Of a stretch of 64,000 bases of DNA, positions 15,808 through 23,635 are shown piece by piece; position 1 is the stretch's first letter, and every line of letters begins with the position of its first letter. Position numbers and translations under genes: made by a program. The stretch is from assembly GCF_022234545.1 (NCBI RefSeq), contig NZ_JAIEUI010000017.1:108214-172213 (forward strand), given 5' to 3'. This stretch comes from Paenibacillus piscarius. GTDB lineage: Bacteria; Bacillota; Bacilli; Paenibacillales; Paenibacillaceae. The notes below the pieces were generated by a model. It made no database searches. It saw nothing but the letters and a program-made list of their open reading frames with translations, and had not been told where the DNA came from.

Positions 15808-18204
15808 ATGAGCAGCAATTATATAAATGCAGAATCCGATGTCGGAATCTATGAAGGCAATGATCTGGGCTTAACGTATACTGCGGAATCCAGCCTGTTC
15901 AAGGTCTGGGCACCTACAGCCTTTACCGTCTCTCTTGTATTGTATGATACGGGAGGGAACGGACTGGCCGCCGGGACCGGGAGCTACCGGGAGGGCAGCA
16001 AGATTCTAAGGATGCAGCGCGCAGACGGCGGGGTGTGGGAGCTTAAGGTCCCCGGGAATCTTAAGGGCAAATATTATATGTACCGCGCTGTATTTGCAGA
16101 CGGTTCAATTCATGAAGCAGCAGACCCTTATGCAACCGCTGTATCGGCCAATGGTCTGCGCACAGCGGTCGTAGACCTGGCGGAGACGGACCCGGACGGC
16201 TGGGCGCAGGATGTTTCCCCGGCTCTGCCTCATCCGGCCGATGCGGTCCTCTATGAGCTTCATGTCCGTGACTTCTCCATGCATGAGAGCTCCGGGCATA
16301 CGTATAAGGGGAAATTCAAGGCATTCACAGAGGGCGGACTCCGCGATGCGGCAGGTCACTCTCTGGGCATTGACCATCTGGCTGAGCTGGGCATTACCCA
16401 TGTCCATCTGCTGCCGGTCTTCGATTATCAGACCGTTGATGAGCTTGCAGCAGAGGGTGCGGAACCGGCATCCCCGCTCTTCACCGAATACAACTGGGGG
16501 TATGATCCGCAGCATTATAACGTGCCTGAAGGCTCCTACAGCACTGATCCGGCTACGCCGGGAACACGCATCCGCGAGTTCAAGGAGATGGTGCAGGCGC
16601 TGCACAGCCGCGGCATCTCGGTCATTATGGATGTGGTCTACAACCATACGTATAGTCTGGAGCAGGGGCCTTTCCAGCCGCTGGTGCCGGATTATTACTA
16701 CCGGCATGATTCCAGCGGCAGGCTATCCAACGGCTCGGGTGTCGGCAATGAGCTGGCGACAGAGCGCCCGATGGTCCGCAAGTATATTAAGGATTCCTTG
16801 GCCTACTGGGCGAAGGAATACCATATTGACGGGTTCCGCTTCGACCTGATGGGCCTGATCGACAGTGTCACTATGCGCGAGATTACGGAAGAGCTGCGGC
16901 TCAAGATCAATCCGAATCTGCTGCTCTACGGCGAGCCTTGGACAGGCGGCGACTCTCCGCTGGGGGCGAAGACGCTGAAGGGCGCACAGAAGGGCAAGGG
17001 CTACGCGGTCTTTAACGATAACTTCCGCTCCGCCATTAAGGGAGACAGTGACGGCTGGGGCCGGGGCTTCGCCACAGGCGAGCAGGGGAAGGAAGGGGCA
17101 GTGGCCGCCGGTATTCTGGGGGCGATTCATGATTTCACCGATTCGCCAGTTGAGACCGTGAACTATGTAACCGCCCATGACAATCTTAATCTGTGGGACA
17201 AAATTCTCGCCACGCAGGGTCTGCGCGGGGAAGCGCGTCTGCCCGAGCTTAGTAACGGCAAGCTGCGGGCCGGCGGTGATCTGCAGGCTGCCCTTGCACA
17301 GGCTGATCCGTACTTTGCGGTGGATACCCGGAATGTGCTGGAGAATGAGACCGTACGCCGCTCCCTGCTGGCCAGCGGGATTATTCTAACCTCACAGGGC
17401 ATTCCGTTCCTTCACGCCGGAGATGAGCTGCTGCGCAGCAAATTCGGCGATCACAACAGCTACCGCAGCCCGGACGCGATCAATGCGATCCGCTGGGAGA
17501 ACAAACAGAGATTCATCCCGGTCTTCCAGTATTACAAGGGCCTTATCGAGCTGCGGCGGGCCCATCCGGCCTTTCGCCTGCACGGGCGCCAGGAGATTGA
17601 ACGCAGCCTGGAGTTCCTGCGCTGCGACGGCGGTGTTGTGGCCTATATCCTGAAGAATCATGCCGGCGGCGATGCCTGGCAGAATATTGTGGTCATCTGT
17701 AATGCCAACATGGGACCGGTGACCCAGGCTCTGCCCGAAGCCGCAGGCGGCTGGAATGTAGCCGTTGACCATACCCGTGCGGGTGCGGAGGCTTTCCGGC
17801 AGACGGAGAGCGGCTGTGTAGAGGTCGCCGGTCTGTCGATGATGGTACTCTACGATCAATACGGCGAGCCGGGACCAAGGTCGAAGCTGGTGGAGGTTCA
17901 TTATGAACGGCCTGACGGCGATTACCGGGGCTGGAATCTATGGGTATGGGGTACAGGCATTCAGGATGGCCAGCGCGACTTCCAGCATATGGAGAACGGC
18001 CATGCGGTGGCCCGGATAGAGGTGCTGCCGGAGACGGCTTCCATCGGATATATTCTCCGGCTGAATGACTGGGAGGAGAAGGACGGTGCCTCGGACCGCT
18101 TCATCGACTGTCCGGCCGGGGAGAATGTTGTCAAGGTCAGTGTACGTGAGCGCAGCCTGGAGCACCGTATCGAACGGGCTGATCCGCTGCCGCAGACCAG
18201 CTAG
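15808..18204 (+). CDS. pulA: Type I pullulanase, cytoplasmic, with C-terminal CBM41-like domain
   Basis: Hydrolyses alpha-1,6 branch points of pullulan, glycogen or starch dextrins (GH13 subfamily 14). It has 798 residues. No signal peptide is seen, so it should act on imported or stored glucans inside the cell. An N-terminal CBM48-like domain (about 20-130; FKVWAPTAFTVSLVLYD) is followed by the pullulanase signature YNWGYDPQHYNVPEGSYS. Catalytic residues are D346 (GFRFDLMGL), E376 (LLYGEPW) and D458 (VTAHDNL). After the barrel and C domain, the last 100 residues (VEVHYERPDGDYRGWNLWVW ...) look like a CBM41 pullulanase-associated domain, which is more usually N-terminal. A shared terminator follows. 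Confidence 0.93.
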   Translation: MSSNYINAESDVGIYEGNDLGLTYTAESSLFKVWAPTAFTVSLVLYDTGGNGLAAGTGSYREGSKILRMQRADGGVWELKVPGNLKGKYYMYRAVFADGSIHEAADPYATAVSANGLRTAVVDLAETDPDGWAQDVSPALPHPADAVLYELHVRDFSMHESSGHTYKGKFKAFTEGGLRDAAGHSLGIDHLAELGITHVHLLPVFDYQTVDELAAEGAEPASPLFTEYNWGYDPQHYNVPEGSYSTDPATPGTRIREFKEMVQALHSRGISVIMDVVYNHTYSLEQGPFQPLVPDYYYRHDSSGRLSNGSGVGNELATERPMVRKYIKDSLAYWAKEYHIDGFRFDLMGLIDSVTMREITEELRLKINPNLLLYGEPWTGGDSPLGAKTLKGAQKGKGYAVFNDNFRSAIKGDSDGWGRGFATGEQGKEGAVAAGILGAIHDFTDSPVETVNYVTAHDNLNLWDKILATQGLRGEARLPELSNGKLRAGGDLQAALAQADPYFAVDTRNVLENETVRRSLLASGIILTSQGIPFLHAGDELLRSKFGDHNSYRSPDAINAIRWENKQRFIPVFQYYKGLIELRRAHPAFRLHGRQEIERSLEFLRCDGGVVAYILKNHAGGDAWQNIVVICNANMGPVTQALPEAAGGWNVAVDHTRAGAEAFRQTESGCVEVAGLSMMVLYDQYGEPGPRSKLVEVHYERPDGDYRGWNLWVWGTGIQDGQRDFQHMENGHAVARIEVLPETASIGYILRLNDWEEKDGASDRFIDCPAGENVVKVSVRERSLEHRIERADPLPQTS

Positions 18205-18209
18205 AACTG

Positions 18210-18256
18210 AATAAGAGCGGGCCCTGCTCTCCTTGCGGAGAGGGCCCGCTCTTATT
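18210..18256. terminator. Bidirectional terminator between pulA and the GGDEF gene
   Basis: A very stable hairpin: AATAAGAGCGGGCC and CTCTCC on the left, GGAGAG and GGCCCGCTCTTATT on the right, with a TTGC loop and one small bulge. A-rich and T-rich ends serve both convergent genes. Confidence 0.9.
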
Positions 18257-18284
18257 TGCATTCCGGCCAGGGCAGCCTTCAGTG

Positions 18285-19895
18285 CTAATTCCGCTGGCTG
18301 TTGTAGTTGTTATCCAGATGCTCACTGTACAGGCTGGCTTCATTGCCCCCGTTATTCTTGGAGCGGTACATGGCGAGATCCGCGGCCCGCAGCAGCTCGT
18401 TGATGGTACTTCCATGCTTCGGATATAAGGCAACGCCGATGCTGGCAGAGGTGTGGAAGCTTGCGCCATGGTTGAAGGACCATGTTTTGTTGAACAGCTG
18501 CAGCAGGCGGTTCAGCATTTCATCCAGCACCTGCGGGCTGTTGAACCGGTGAAGCACTACAGCGAATTCATCCCCGCCGATACGGAAGGCCTGGCCGTAG
18601 CCCTTCACGGTCTGCTGCAGCTCCCGGGAGAGCATCTGCAGGAATTCGTCTCCGGCCAGGTGGCCGAGCGTATCATTAAGATGCTTGAAGCGGTCGCAGT
18701 CCAGCAGTGCGACGGCGATCTCCTGCCTGTGGTCCTCCGGCTGGTTGATCAGGTTCTCCATGTACATTTTGAAGTGGGCACGGTTCGGTATAGCGGTCAG
18801 ATGGTCATAGAAGGCCAACTTGTGCAGCCGCTCCTCGTATTGCTTGCGCTGGGTGATCTCCCGCGATACCAGCATGAACTGCGCCGGGAACGTGCGGCTT
18901 CCCGTAATCGGGGTCACCTTGGTCTCCAGCCAGACCCAGTGTCCTTCGGCTGAACGCATCCGCAGCTCAGAGATTCTGGGCGATGACTGGACCACACTCT
19001 TGAGCTTGGCCCAGGAGATTTCTGCCTCCCGGATATAATTGGACAGCGGCGCCCCTTTGCTGGGCACATAACCGAGTGCGCTGGCATGGGAGGGGGATGC
19101 GTACAGAATCAGGCCGTTCGGATCGGTCAGCACAATGAAATCAGACATCGTCTCACCGATCAGCTGGTACAGGGATTTCTCCTCCAGCATTTCATTCTGC
19201 AGGGTAATCAGCCTGCGGCTGAGGTAGATAATCACCAGAACGAGCAGGAACAGGAAGACAGAATAGACGGCGAACAGCGAGCTTTTGAGATTCCTGAACT
19301 CCTGCATCACCTGGCGGGCATAGCTGTCAAGCAGCTCTTCCGCCTGATCCAGGCTTCCTCTCGTCTCATTCAATTCTGTATGTACAGTCAGCAGGGAATA
19401 GGAAGCCGGATTCCAGTCGTGCTGCACCCGCTGCGAGATCCATTCCCTGCCGGTATTCTTCCACTCGGCCAGCGAGAGATTGAACTGGTCCAGCTCGCCC
19501 CGGAGCTCATCCAGCAGCAGCTCACTCTGCTTCATGCCGTTAAACGGACTCTTCACGGCATCCAGATTATAGCTGGCGGTAGCAATCCGCTGTTGCGCCT
19601 GGGCATTGTTGTCTTCGAATTCCTGGGAGAGCCTGCTGCGCTCTTCGCCGGTCAGCGCTCCGCCGACAGCGGTCTGAAGGGCAAGGGCGGCCTGATGCAG
19701 ATCCCGGTCCGCATTCAGGAGGAGTCCGGAATTCTGGTAGACATCACTGTACAGCGAGTCTGATAATTTATTAATCGTGTGGCTTAGATACAGCAGGGAA
19801 GCCACGCTGGCACCGACCAGAAGAACGGAGATTGAGGTGAATAATAGGATTAATCTGCGTGTACTCGTCATTTCGGATAGAACAGCCACTGTCAT
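18285..19895 (-). CDS. Membrane PAS-GGDEF diguanylate cyclase
   Basis: Makes cyclic di-GMP from two GTP. It has 536 residues: a membrane helix near the N terminus (LILLFTSISVLLVGASVASLLYL), an extracytoplasmic sensing region of about 160 residues rich in helix, a second membrane helix (SLFAVYSVFLFLLVLVIIYL), a PAS domain with PAC (about 240-360; GLILYASPSHASALGYV) and a C-terminal GGDEF domain with an intact GGDEF at residues 440-444. The start at 19895 has GGGGAGAG close by; a GTG two codons in is better spaced and may be the true start. It is a possible source of the c-di-GMP read by the riboswitch at 50141, though this is inference. Confidence 0.92.
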   Translation of the reverse strand: MTVAVLSEMTSTRRLILLFTSISVLLVGASVASLLYLSHTINKLSDSLYSDVYQNSGLLLNADRDLHQAALALQTAVGGALTGEERSRLSQEFEDNNAQAQQRIATASYNLDAVKSPFNGMKQSELLLDELRGELDQFNLSLAEWKNTGREWISQRVQHDWNPASYSLLTVHTELNETRGSLDQAEELLDSYARQVMQEFRNLKSSLFAVYSVFLFLLVLVIIYLSRRLITLQNEMLEEKSLYQLIGETMSDFIVLTDPNGLILYASPSHASALGYVPSKGAPLSNYIREAEISWAKLKSVVQSSPRISELRMRSAEGHWVWLETKVTPITGSRTFPAQFMLVSREITQRKQYEERLHKLAFYDHLTAIPNRAHFKMYMENLINQPEDHRQEIAVALLDCDRFKHLNDTLGHLAGDEFLQMLSRELQQTVKGYGQAFRIGGDEFAVVLHRFNSPQVLDEMLNRLLQLFNKTWSFNHGASFHTSASIGVALYPKHGSTINELLRAADLAMYRSKNNGGNEASLYSEHLDNNYNSQRN

Positions 19896-20348
19896 CCTCT
19901 CCCCGCACAGAACTTTTGTGAATCCAAAGGGGTATATCGTTGATGCATCGGAACTTGTCCATATGCGGAATCAGGTATATTGCAGGTAAGATTAAGAGAG
20001 TACAGGTTAGCGAGTCCTAGCAAGCAGGGGAAGAAGGAGGCAATGGAAACAATAGCTTCCGGTCTATTCGCGGTTACTTTTCACCAGTATATAGGACATC
20101 TCTTAAACAGAGCAATTGCTGAAAAAAATAATAAGCCCCGTCAGCTTCCGCTTCCTGCTGTACAGGCTGTGAAGCGGATCATGGAGCCGGAATGGAAGCT
20201 GTGGAGACATATCAGGTTACAGCCTATACGAAGAACTATTATGTATTCCCTGCTACTATGTAAAAGGTATTCTGACCTTTGAGTCCTATTACCCACTTTT
20301 ACTGCAAACGATACCCCTTTGGTATCAATTGTGCATTAAAAATATAAC
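19896..20348. other. Divergent/intergenic region with one weak small ORF
   Basis: About 450 bases between the divergently oriented end of the GGDEF gene's promoter side and the terminator of the efflux operon. It must hold the GGDEF promoter on the minus strand. AT content rises toward 20230-20350. A possible 79-codon ORF at 20043-20282 is listed separately. Confidence 0.4.
20043..20282 (+). CDS. Possible small protein of 79 residues, unknown
   Basis: The frame from ATG 20043 is preceded by AAGAAGGAGG, a perfect ribosome binding site but only two bases from the ATG, which is too close. The translation is basic, with KLWRHIRLQPIRRTIMYSLLL near the end and no recognisable domain. It may be a real small gene or chance. 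No promoter or terminator supports it. Confidence 0.25.
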   Translation: METIASGLFAVTFHQYIGHLLNRAIAEKNNKPRQLPLPAVQAVKRIMEPEWKLWRHIRLQPIRRTIMYSLLLCKRYSDL

Positions 20349-20389
20349 CAAAAAATCCGCCAGCCCAGGGATCTGAGACCGGCGGATTG
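20349..20389 (-). terminator. Terminator of the MacAB-like efflux operon
   Basis: Read on the minus strand, ATCCGCC ... GGCGGAT form a 7-bp stem with further pairing inside, followed by TTTTTTGG. It lies just after the permease stop codon. Confidence 0.8.
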
Positions 20390-20424
20390 AACAGCAGATT
20401 AAGAACTGCAGCGTACAGGGGACG

Positions 20425-21597
20425 CTACTCGTTGCGAAGCGCATAGATCGGGCGCATTCTTGCAGCCTTGCTTGCAGGAATCATTCCAAACAGGACACCA
20501 ATCATTAAGGAGAATGAAAAGGAGATCAGAACCATATTCCAGGAAGGCGCCACATTCAAGGTGGTATAGTTACCGACAGCCCAGCTGGTCCCAAGTCCCA
20601 GAGCAACTCCGATCAGGCCTCCGGTTCCGCTTAGGACCACGGATTCAATCATGAACTGCATCATGATATTCTTTTTTTTGGCCCCGATGGCCTTACGGAT
20701 GCCGATCTCCCGGGTTCGCTCATTGACGGAGACAATCATAATGTTCATAATCCCTATTCCGCCTACAAATAATGATATGCCGGCGATACCGCCAAGTGCC
20801 ATGGACAGTGTGGCGCTGGTTGCATTTACCGTCTCCAGCATCTCCCGGGAATCAAAGACAGAGTAGGCATTCTCGGCTGCATTGAATTTGGCATCAAGGC
20901 TGGCCTCCAGCCTGGTTTTGACATCATCCACATTGTCATTAGAAGTGGTGGTGACGGTAATGGAACGGACGCCCTTGCTCTGCAGGAACCGTTCGGCTGT
21001 AGAGATGGGGATCAGCAGCTTCTCATCGCTTGAACCAACACTGGTGGAGCCTTTACTCTCCAGCAGTCCGACGATTTTGAAGCTGCTGCCGTTAATCTGT
21101 ACCTTCTGGCCTACAGGATTATCGGTACCGAATAGATCCTCCGATGTATCTGAGCCGATTAAAGCCACCTTTTGCCGGTATTCTGTATCCATCTCAAGCA
21201 GAAATCTTCCGGATTGCACATGGAAAGCCTGCACCTCTTCGTAGGCAGGTGTAATCCCTTCGATGGATACCGAAACGTTCTCGGTACCGTGCTTGGCGGT
21301 AACGTTCCCGCTGATTACCGGGGATACCTTGTCCACCCCTTCAATCTCACCCAGGGCCAGAGCCTCCTCGTAAGTTAGAGAAGTGGTGGCTCCGCGGCCC
21401 ATGATGTTGACGGTCAGCTGGTTGGTTCCCAGGGAGCTTAGGGACTCTGTAATCTGCGAGGTGGTGCCCTGACCCACAGAGACAAGTGCAATGACGGAGG
21501 ATACCCCGATAATGATGCCCAGCATGGTAAGAAAGGCTCTTATTTTACTGCTGAGGATGCTTTTGAAGGCCATTTTCATACTCTGGTACAGCATCAT
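20425..21597 (-). CDS. ABC transporter permease, MacB/FtsX type
   Basis: Membrane subunit of a MacB-like ABC efflux pump, 390 residues. It has one N-terminal helix (IRAFLTMLGIIIGVSSVIALV), a large extracytoplasmic MacB periplasmic core-like domain (about 45-265), and three C-terminal helices with the FtsX segment (NIMIVSVNERTREIGIRKAIGA). The start overlaps the stop of the ATPase gene (ATGA). It works with the adaptor and ATPase encoded upstream; in Gram-positive bacteria such MacA-MacB pairs export peptides or drugs without an outer-membrane partner. Substrate unknown. Confidence 0.92.
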   Translation of the reverse strand: MMLYQSMKMAFKSILSSKIRAFLTMLGIIIGVSSVIALVSVGQGTTSQITESLSSLGTNQLTVNIMGRGATTSLTYEEALALGEIEGVDKVSPVISGNVTAKHGTENVSVSIEGITPAYEEVQAFHVQSGRFLLEMDTEYRQKVALIGSDTSEDLFGTDNPVGQKVQINGSSFKIVGLLESKGSTSVGSSDEKLLIPISTAERFLQSKGVRSITVTTTSNDNVDDVKTRLEASLDAKFNAAENAYSVFDSREMLETVNATSATLSMALGGIAGISLFVGGIGIMNIMIVSVNERTREIGIRKAIGAKKKNIMMQFMIESVVLSGTGGLIGVALGLGTSWAVGNYTTLNVAPSWNMVLISFSFSLMIGVLFGMIPASKAARMRPIYALRNE

Positions 21598-22295
21598 GAG
21601 GGCACCACCTTCCGATCCTCTACGAGATCCCCGTCTTGAATCCGGATCACCCGCTTGGCCTGCTCGGCAATCTCCAGGTCATGCGTGATCAGAATAATGG
21701 TATGCCCCTGTCCGTTAAGCTCTTTAATCATCTGCAGAACCTCCTTGCCTGTCTTGGAGTCCAGCGCTCCGGTTGGCTCATCGGCAAGAAGGATAGGGGG
21801 TGTTCCGGCAAGGGCGCGGGCAATGGCCACGCGCTGCTGCTGGCCTCCGGACAGCTCGGAGGGGCGGTGATCCATTCTGCTCGCAAGGCCTACCCGGACC
21901 AGGGCATTACGGGCTACTTCCCTGCGCTCCCTGTGTGACATTCCACGGTAGATCAAGGGCAGCTCCACATTCTCAACCGCTGATAATTTCGGCAGCAGAT
22001 TGAAGTTTTGGAAGATGAAGCCGATCTTCTCGTTGCGGATCTGGGCCAGCTTGTTGTCAGACAGCCTGCGGATCTCCTGGCCGTCCAGGAAGTAGTCGCC
22101 TTCATTGGCCACATCCAGGCAGCCCAGCATGTTCATCAGGGTAGATTTGCCTGACCCTGACGGACCGATGATCGCAACGAATTCACCGTGATGAATGGTG
22201 AAGCTCAGGCTCTTCAGAACCGTCATCGATTCTCCGGCCATCGTGTAGCTGTGTTGCATCTTCTCAACCCGGATCAACGGCTCTGCTGAGATCAT
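21594..22295 (-). CDS. ABC transporter ATP-binding protein, MacB/LolD type
   Basis: ATPase of the efflux pump; 233 residues, a standard length. Walker A is GPSGSGKST, the signature LSGGQQQRVAIARA, Walker B ILLADEPTGALD, and the H-loop lies in IILITHD. It overlaps both neighbours by four bases (ATGA), so the three pump genes are translationally coupled. The LolD/MacB subfamily is recognised from the GALDSKTG and QNFNLLPKLSA segments. Confidence 0.95.
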   Translation of the reverse strand: MISAEPLIRVEKMQHSYTMAGESMTVLKSLSFTIHHGEFVAIIGPSGSGKSTLMNMLGCLDVANEGDYFLDGQEIRRLSDNKLAQIRNEKIGFIFQNFNLLPKLSAVENVELPLIYRGMSHRERREVARNALVRVGLASRMDHRPSELSGGQQQRVAIARALAGTPPILLADEPTGALDSKTGKEVLQMIKELNGQGHTIILITHDLEIAEQAKRVIRIQDGDLVEDRKVVPS

Positions 22296-23635
22296 CGTCC
22301 GCCACCGCCTCTGCTGCTGCTCCCGCCGGTGAAGCCGCCGCCGCTGCTCCCGCCGGTGAAGCCGCCCCCGCCGCCACCGCCGGGAAAGCCTCCGCTCCCG
22401 CCGGTCATTCCTCCACCGCCGAAGCTGCCCATACCGCCCATGCCGCCCTGCTGCGGAAACTGCGGAGAGGCGGCATTGCCTGAAGAAGTCACGGTCGGGA
22501 GGATCACTTCATCCCCTTCACTTAAGCCGCTGACGATTTCGATGCTGCTCTCATTGTGGATACCCGTCTCCACCGCCATTCGTTTCATACCTGAGGCGAA
22601 ACCCGCTTCACCTCTGCCGCTGGCTGCTTTGCCGGGGAACTCTGCACCGGCAGGGGGCTTAGATTCAGCAGCATCCCGGTCCCTGCTGCCGGCTTGCTCA
22701 TCCCCGGTTACCGCCACATTGACGAAGGATTTCCCGTTCATCTTCGTTACAGCTTCGATGGGAACGGTCAGAATATTCTTTTTCTCTTCAATCGTAATCG
22801 CCACCTCTGCTGACATGCCAACCAGTACGCCCGCTGAGTCATTTAATCCTACAGTGACGTCGAACAGGGAGACGCCATTGGATGAGGTGCCTTCTTTGGC
22901 GATATCTATAACTTTACCGGTAAAAGACTTGTCCTCCAGGGCATCCACTGTAATGGTAGAGGCTTGATCCAGCTTGATCGAGGGGATATCCAGCTCGTCT
23001 ACCTGCACCGTCACGCTTAGGTTAACGTAATCGGTTATGGTGAACAGCTCTGTGCCATTCTGGGCCTGCTCACCGTCCGTAATATTCACGGCGGTAATCG
23101 TCCCGTCGATAGGAGCGGTCAGCGGATCAGGCGGAGCCATATCTTCATGGATGGCAGCGATGGATTCCTGCCCGTCCGCAATATCGCTGTTGGCCTTATC
23201 AATGGCTTTTTTGGCGGATTCCAGCTCTTCCTCTGTTGCGTCATTCATCGCCAGCGTCTTGTAGCTCTCCTGTTTATTCTCAAGCTCTGTCTTGAGATTC
23301 TCCAGTGACTTTGTGGCTTCCTTCAGCTTGTCGTCCAGATCGCCCGCGACAAATGTAATCAGCACAGCGCCTTTTTTAACGACATCTCCTTTCTTGACCA
23401 TTACCTTGTCGACCTTCCCGGCCTCTTTGGTTCGGATGCTCTCACTGTTGACCGCCGATACTGCACCTGAACCTGAGACACCCACAAGGATATCCCCCTT
23501 ACCGGCAACCGCCGTATTCAGCGGAGCGGCATTAGTCTGCCGGTTCTGATCCGGCCAGAGCCTGTAACCCGCAATCCCTGCAATAACGACGATAACTATA
23601 GCTGAAGCGATAATAATGATCTTCTTCTTGTTCAT
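22292..23635 (-). CDS. Efflux adaptor (HlyD/MacA family) with a glycine-rich tail
   Basis: Membrane-fusion/adaptor subunit of the efflux pump, 447 residues. It is anchored by an N-terminal helix (KIIIIASAIVIVVIAGIAGY), followed by a biotinyl-lipoyl-like half-motif (AGKVDKVMVKKGDVV), a coiled-coil hairpin (about 110-170), the second lipoyl half and beta-barrel domains (about 170-310). The last 65 residues are almost only Gly, Ser, Phe and Thr (GGFTGGSSGGGFTGGSS), low complexity in both DNA (22315-22430) and protein, which is unusual for this family. The gene overlaps both neighbours by four bases. Confidence 0.9.
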   Translation of the reverse strand: MNKKKIIIIASAIVIVVIAGIAGYRLWPDQNRQTNAAPLNTAVAGKGDILVGVSGSGAVSAVNSESIRTKEAGKVDKVMVKKGDVVKKGAVLITFVAGDLDDKLKEATKSLENLKTELENKQESYKTLAMNDATEEELESAKKAIDKANSDIADGQESIAAIHEDMAPPDPLTAPIDGTITAVNITDGEQAQNGTELFTITDYVNLSVTVQVDELDIPSIKLDQASTITVDALEDKSFTGKVIDIAKEGTSSNGVSLFDVTVGLNDSAGVLVGMSAEVAITIEEKKNILTVPIEAVTKMNGKSFVNVAVTGDEQAGSRDRDAAESKPPAGAEFPGKAASGRGEAGFASGMKRMAVETGIHNESSIEIVSGLSEGDEVILPTVTSSGNAASPQFPQQGGMGGMGSFGGGGMTGGSGGFPGGGGGGGFTGGSSGGGFTGGSSSRGGGGR

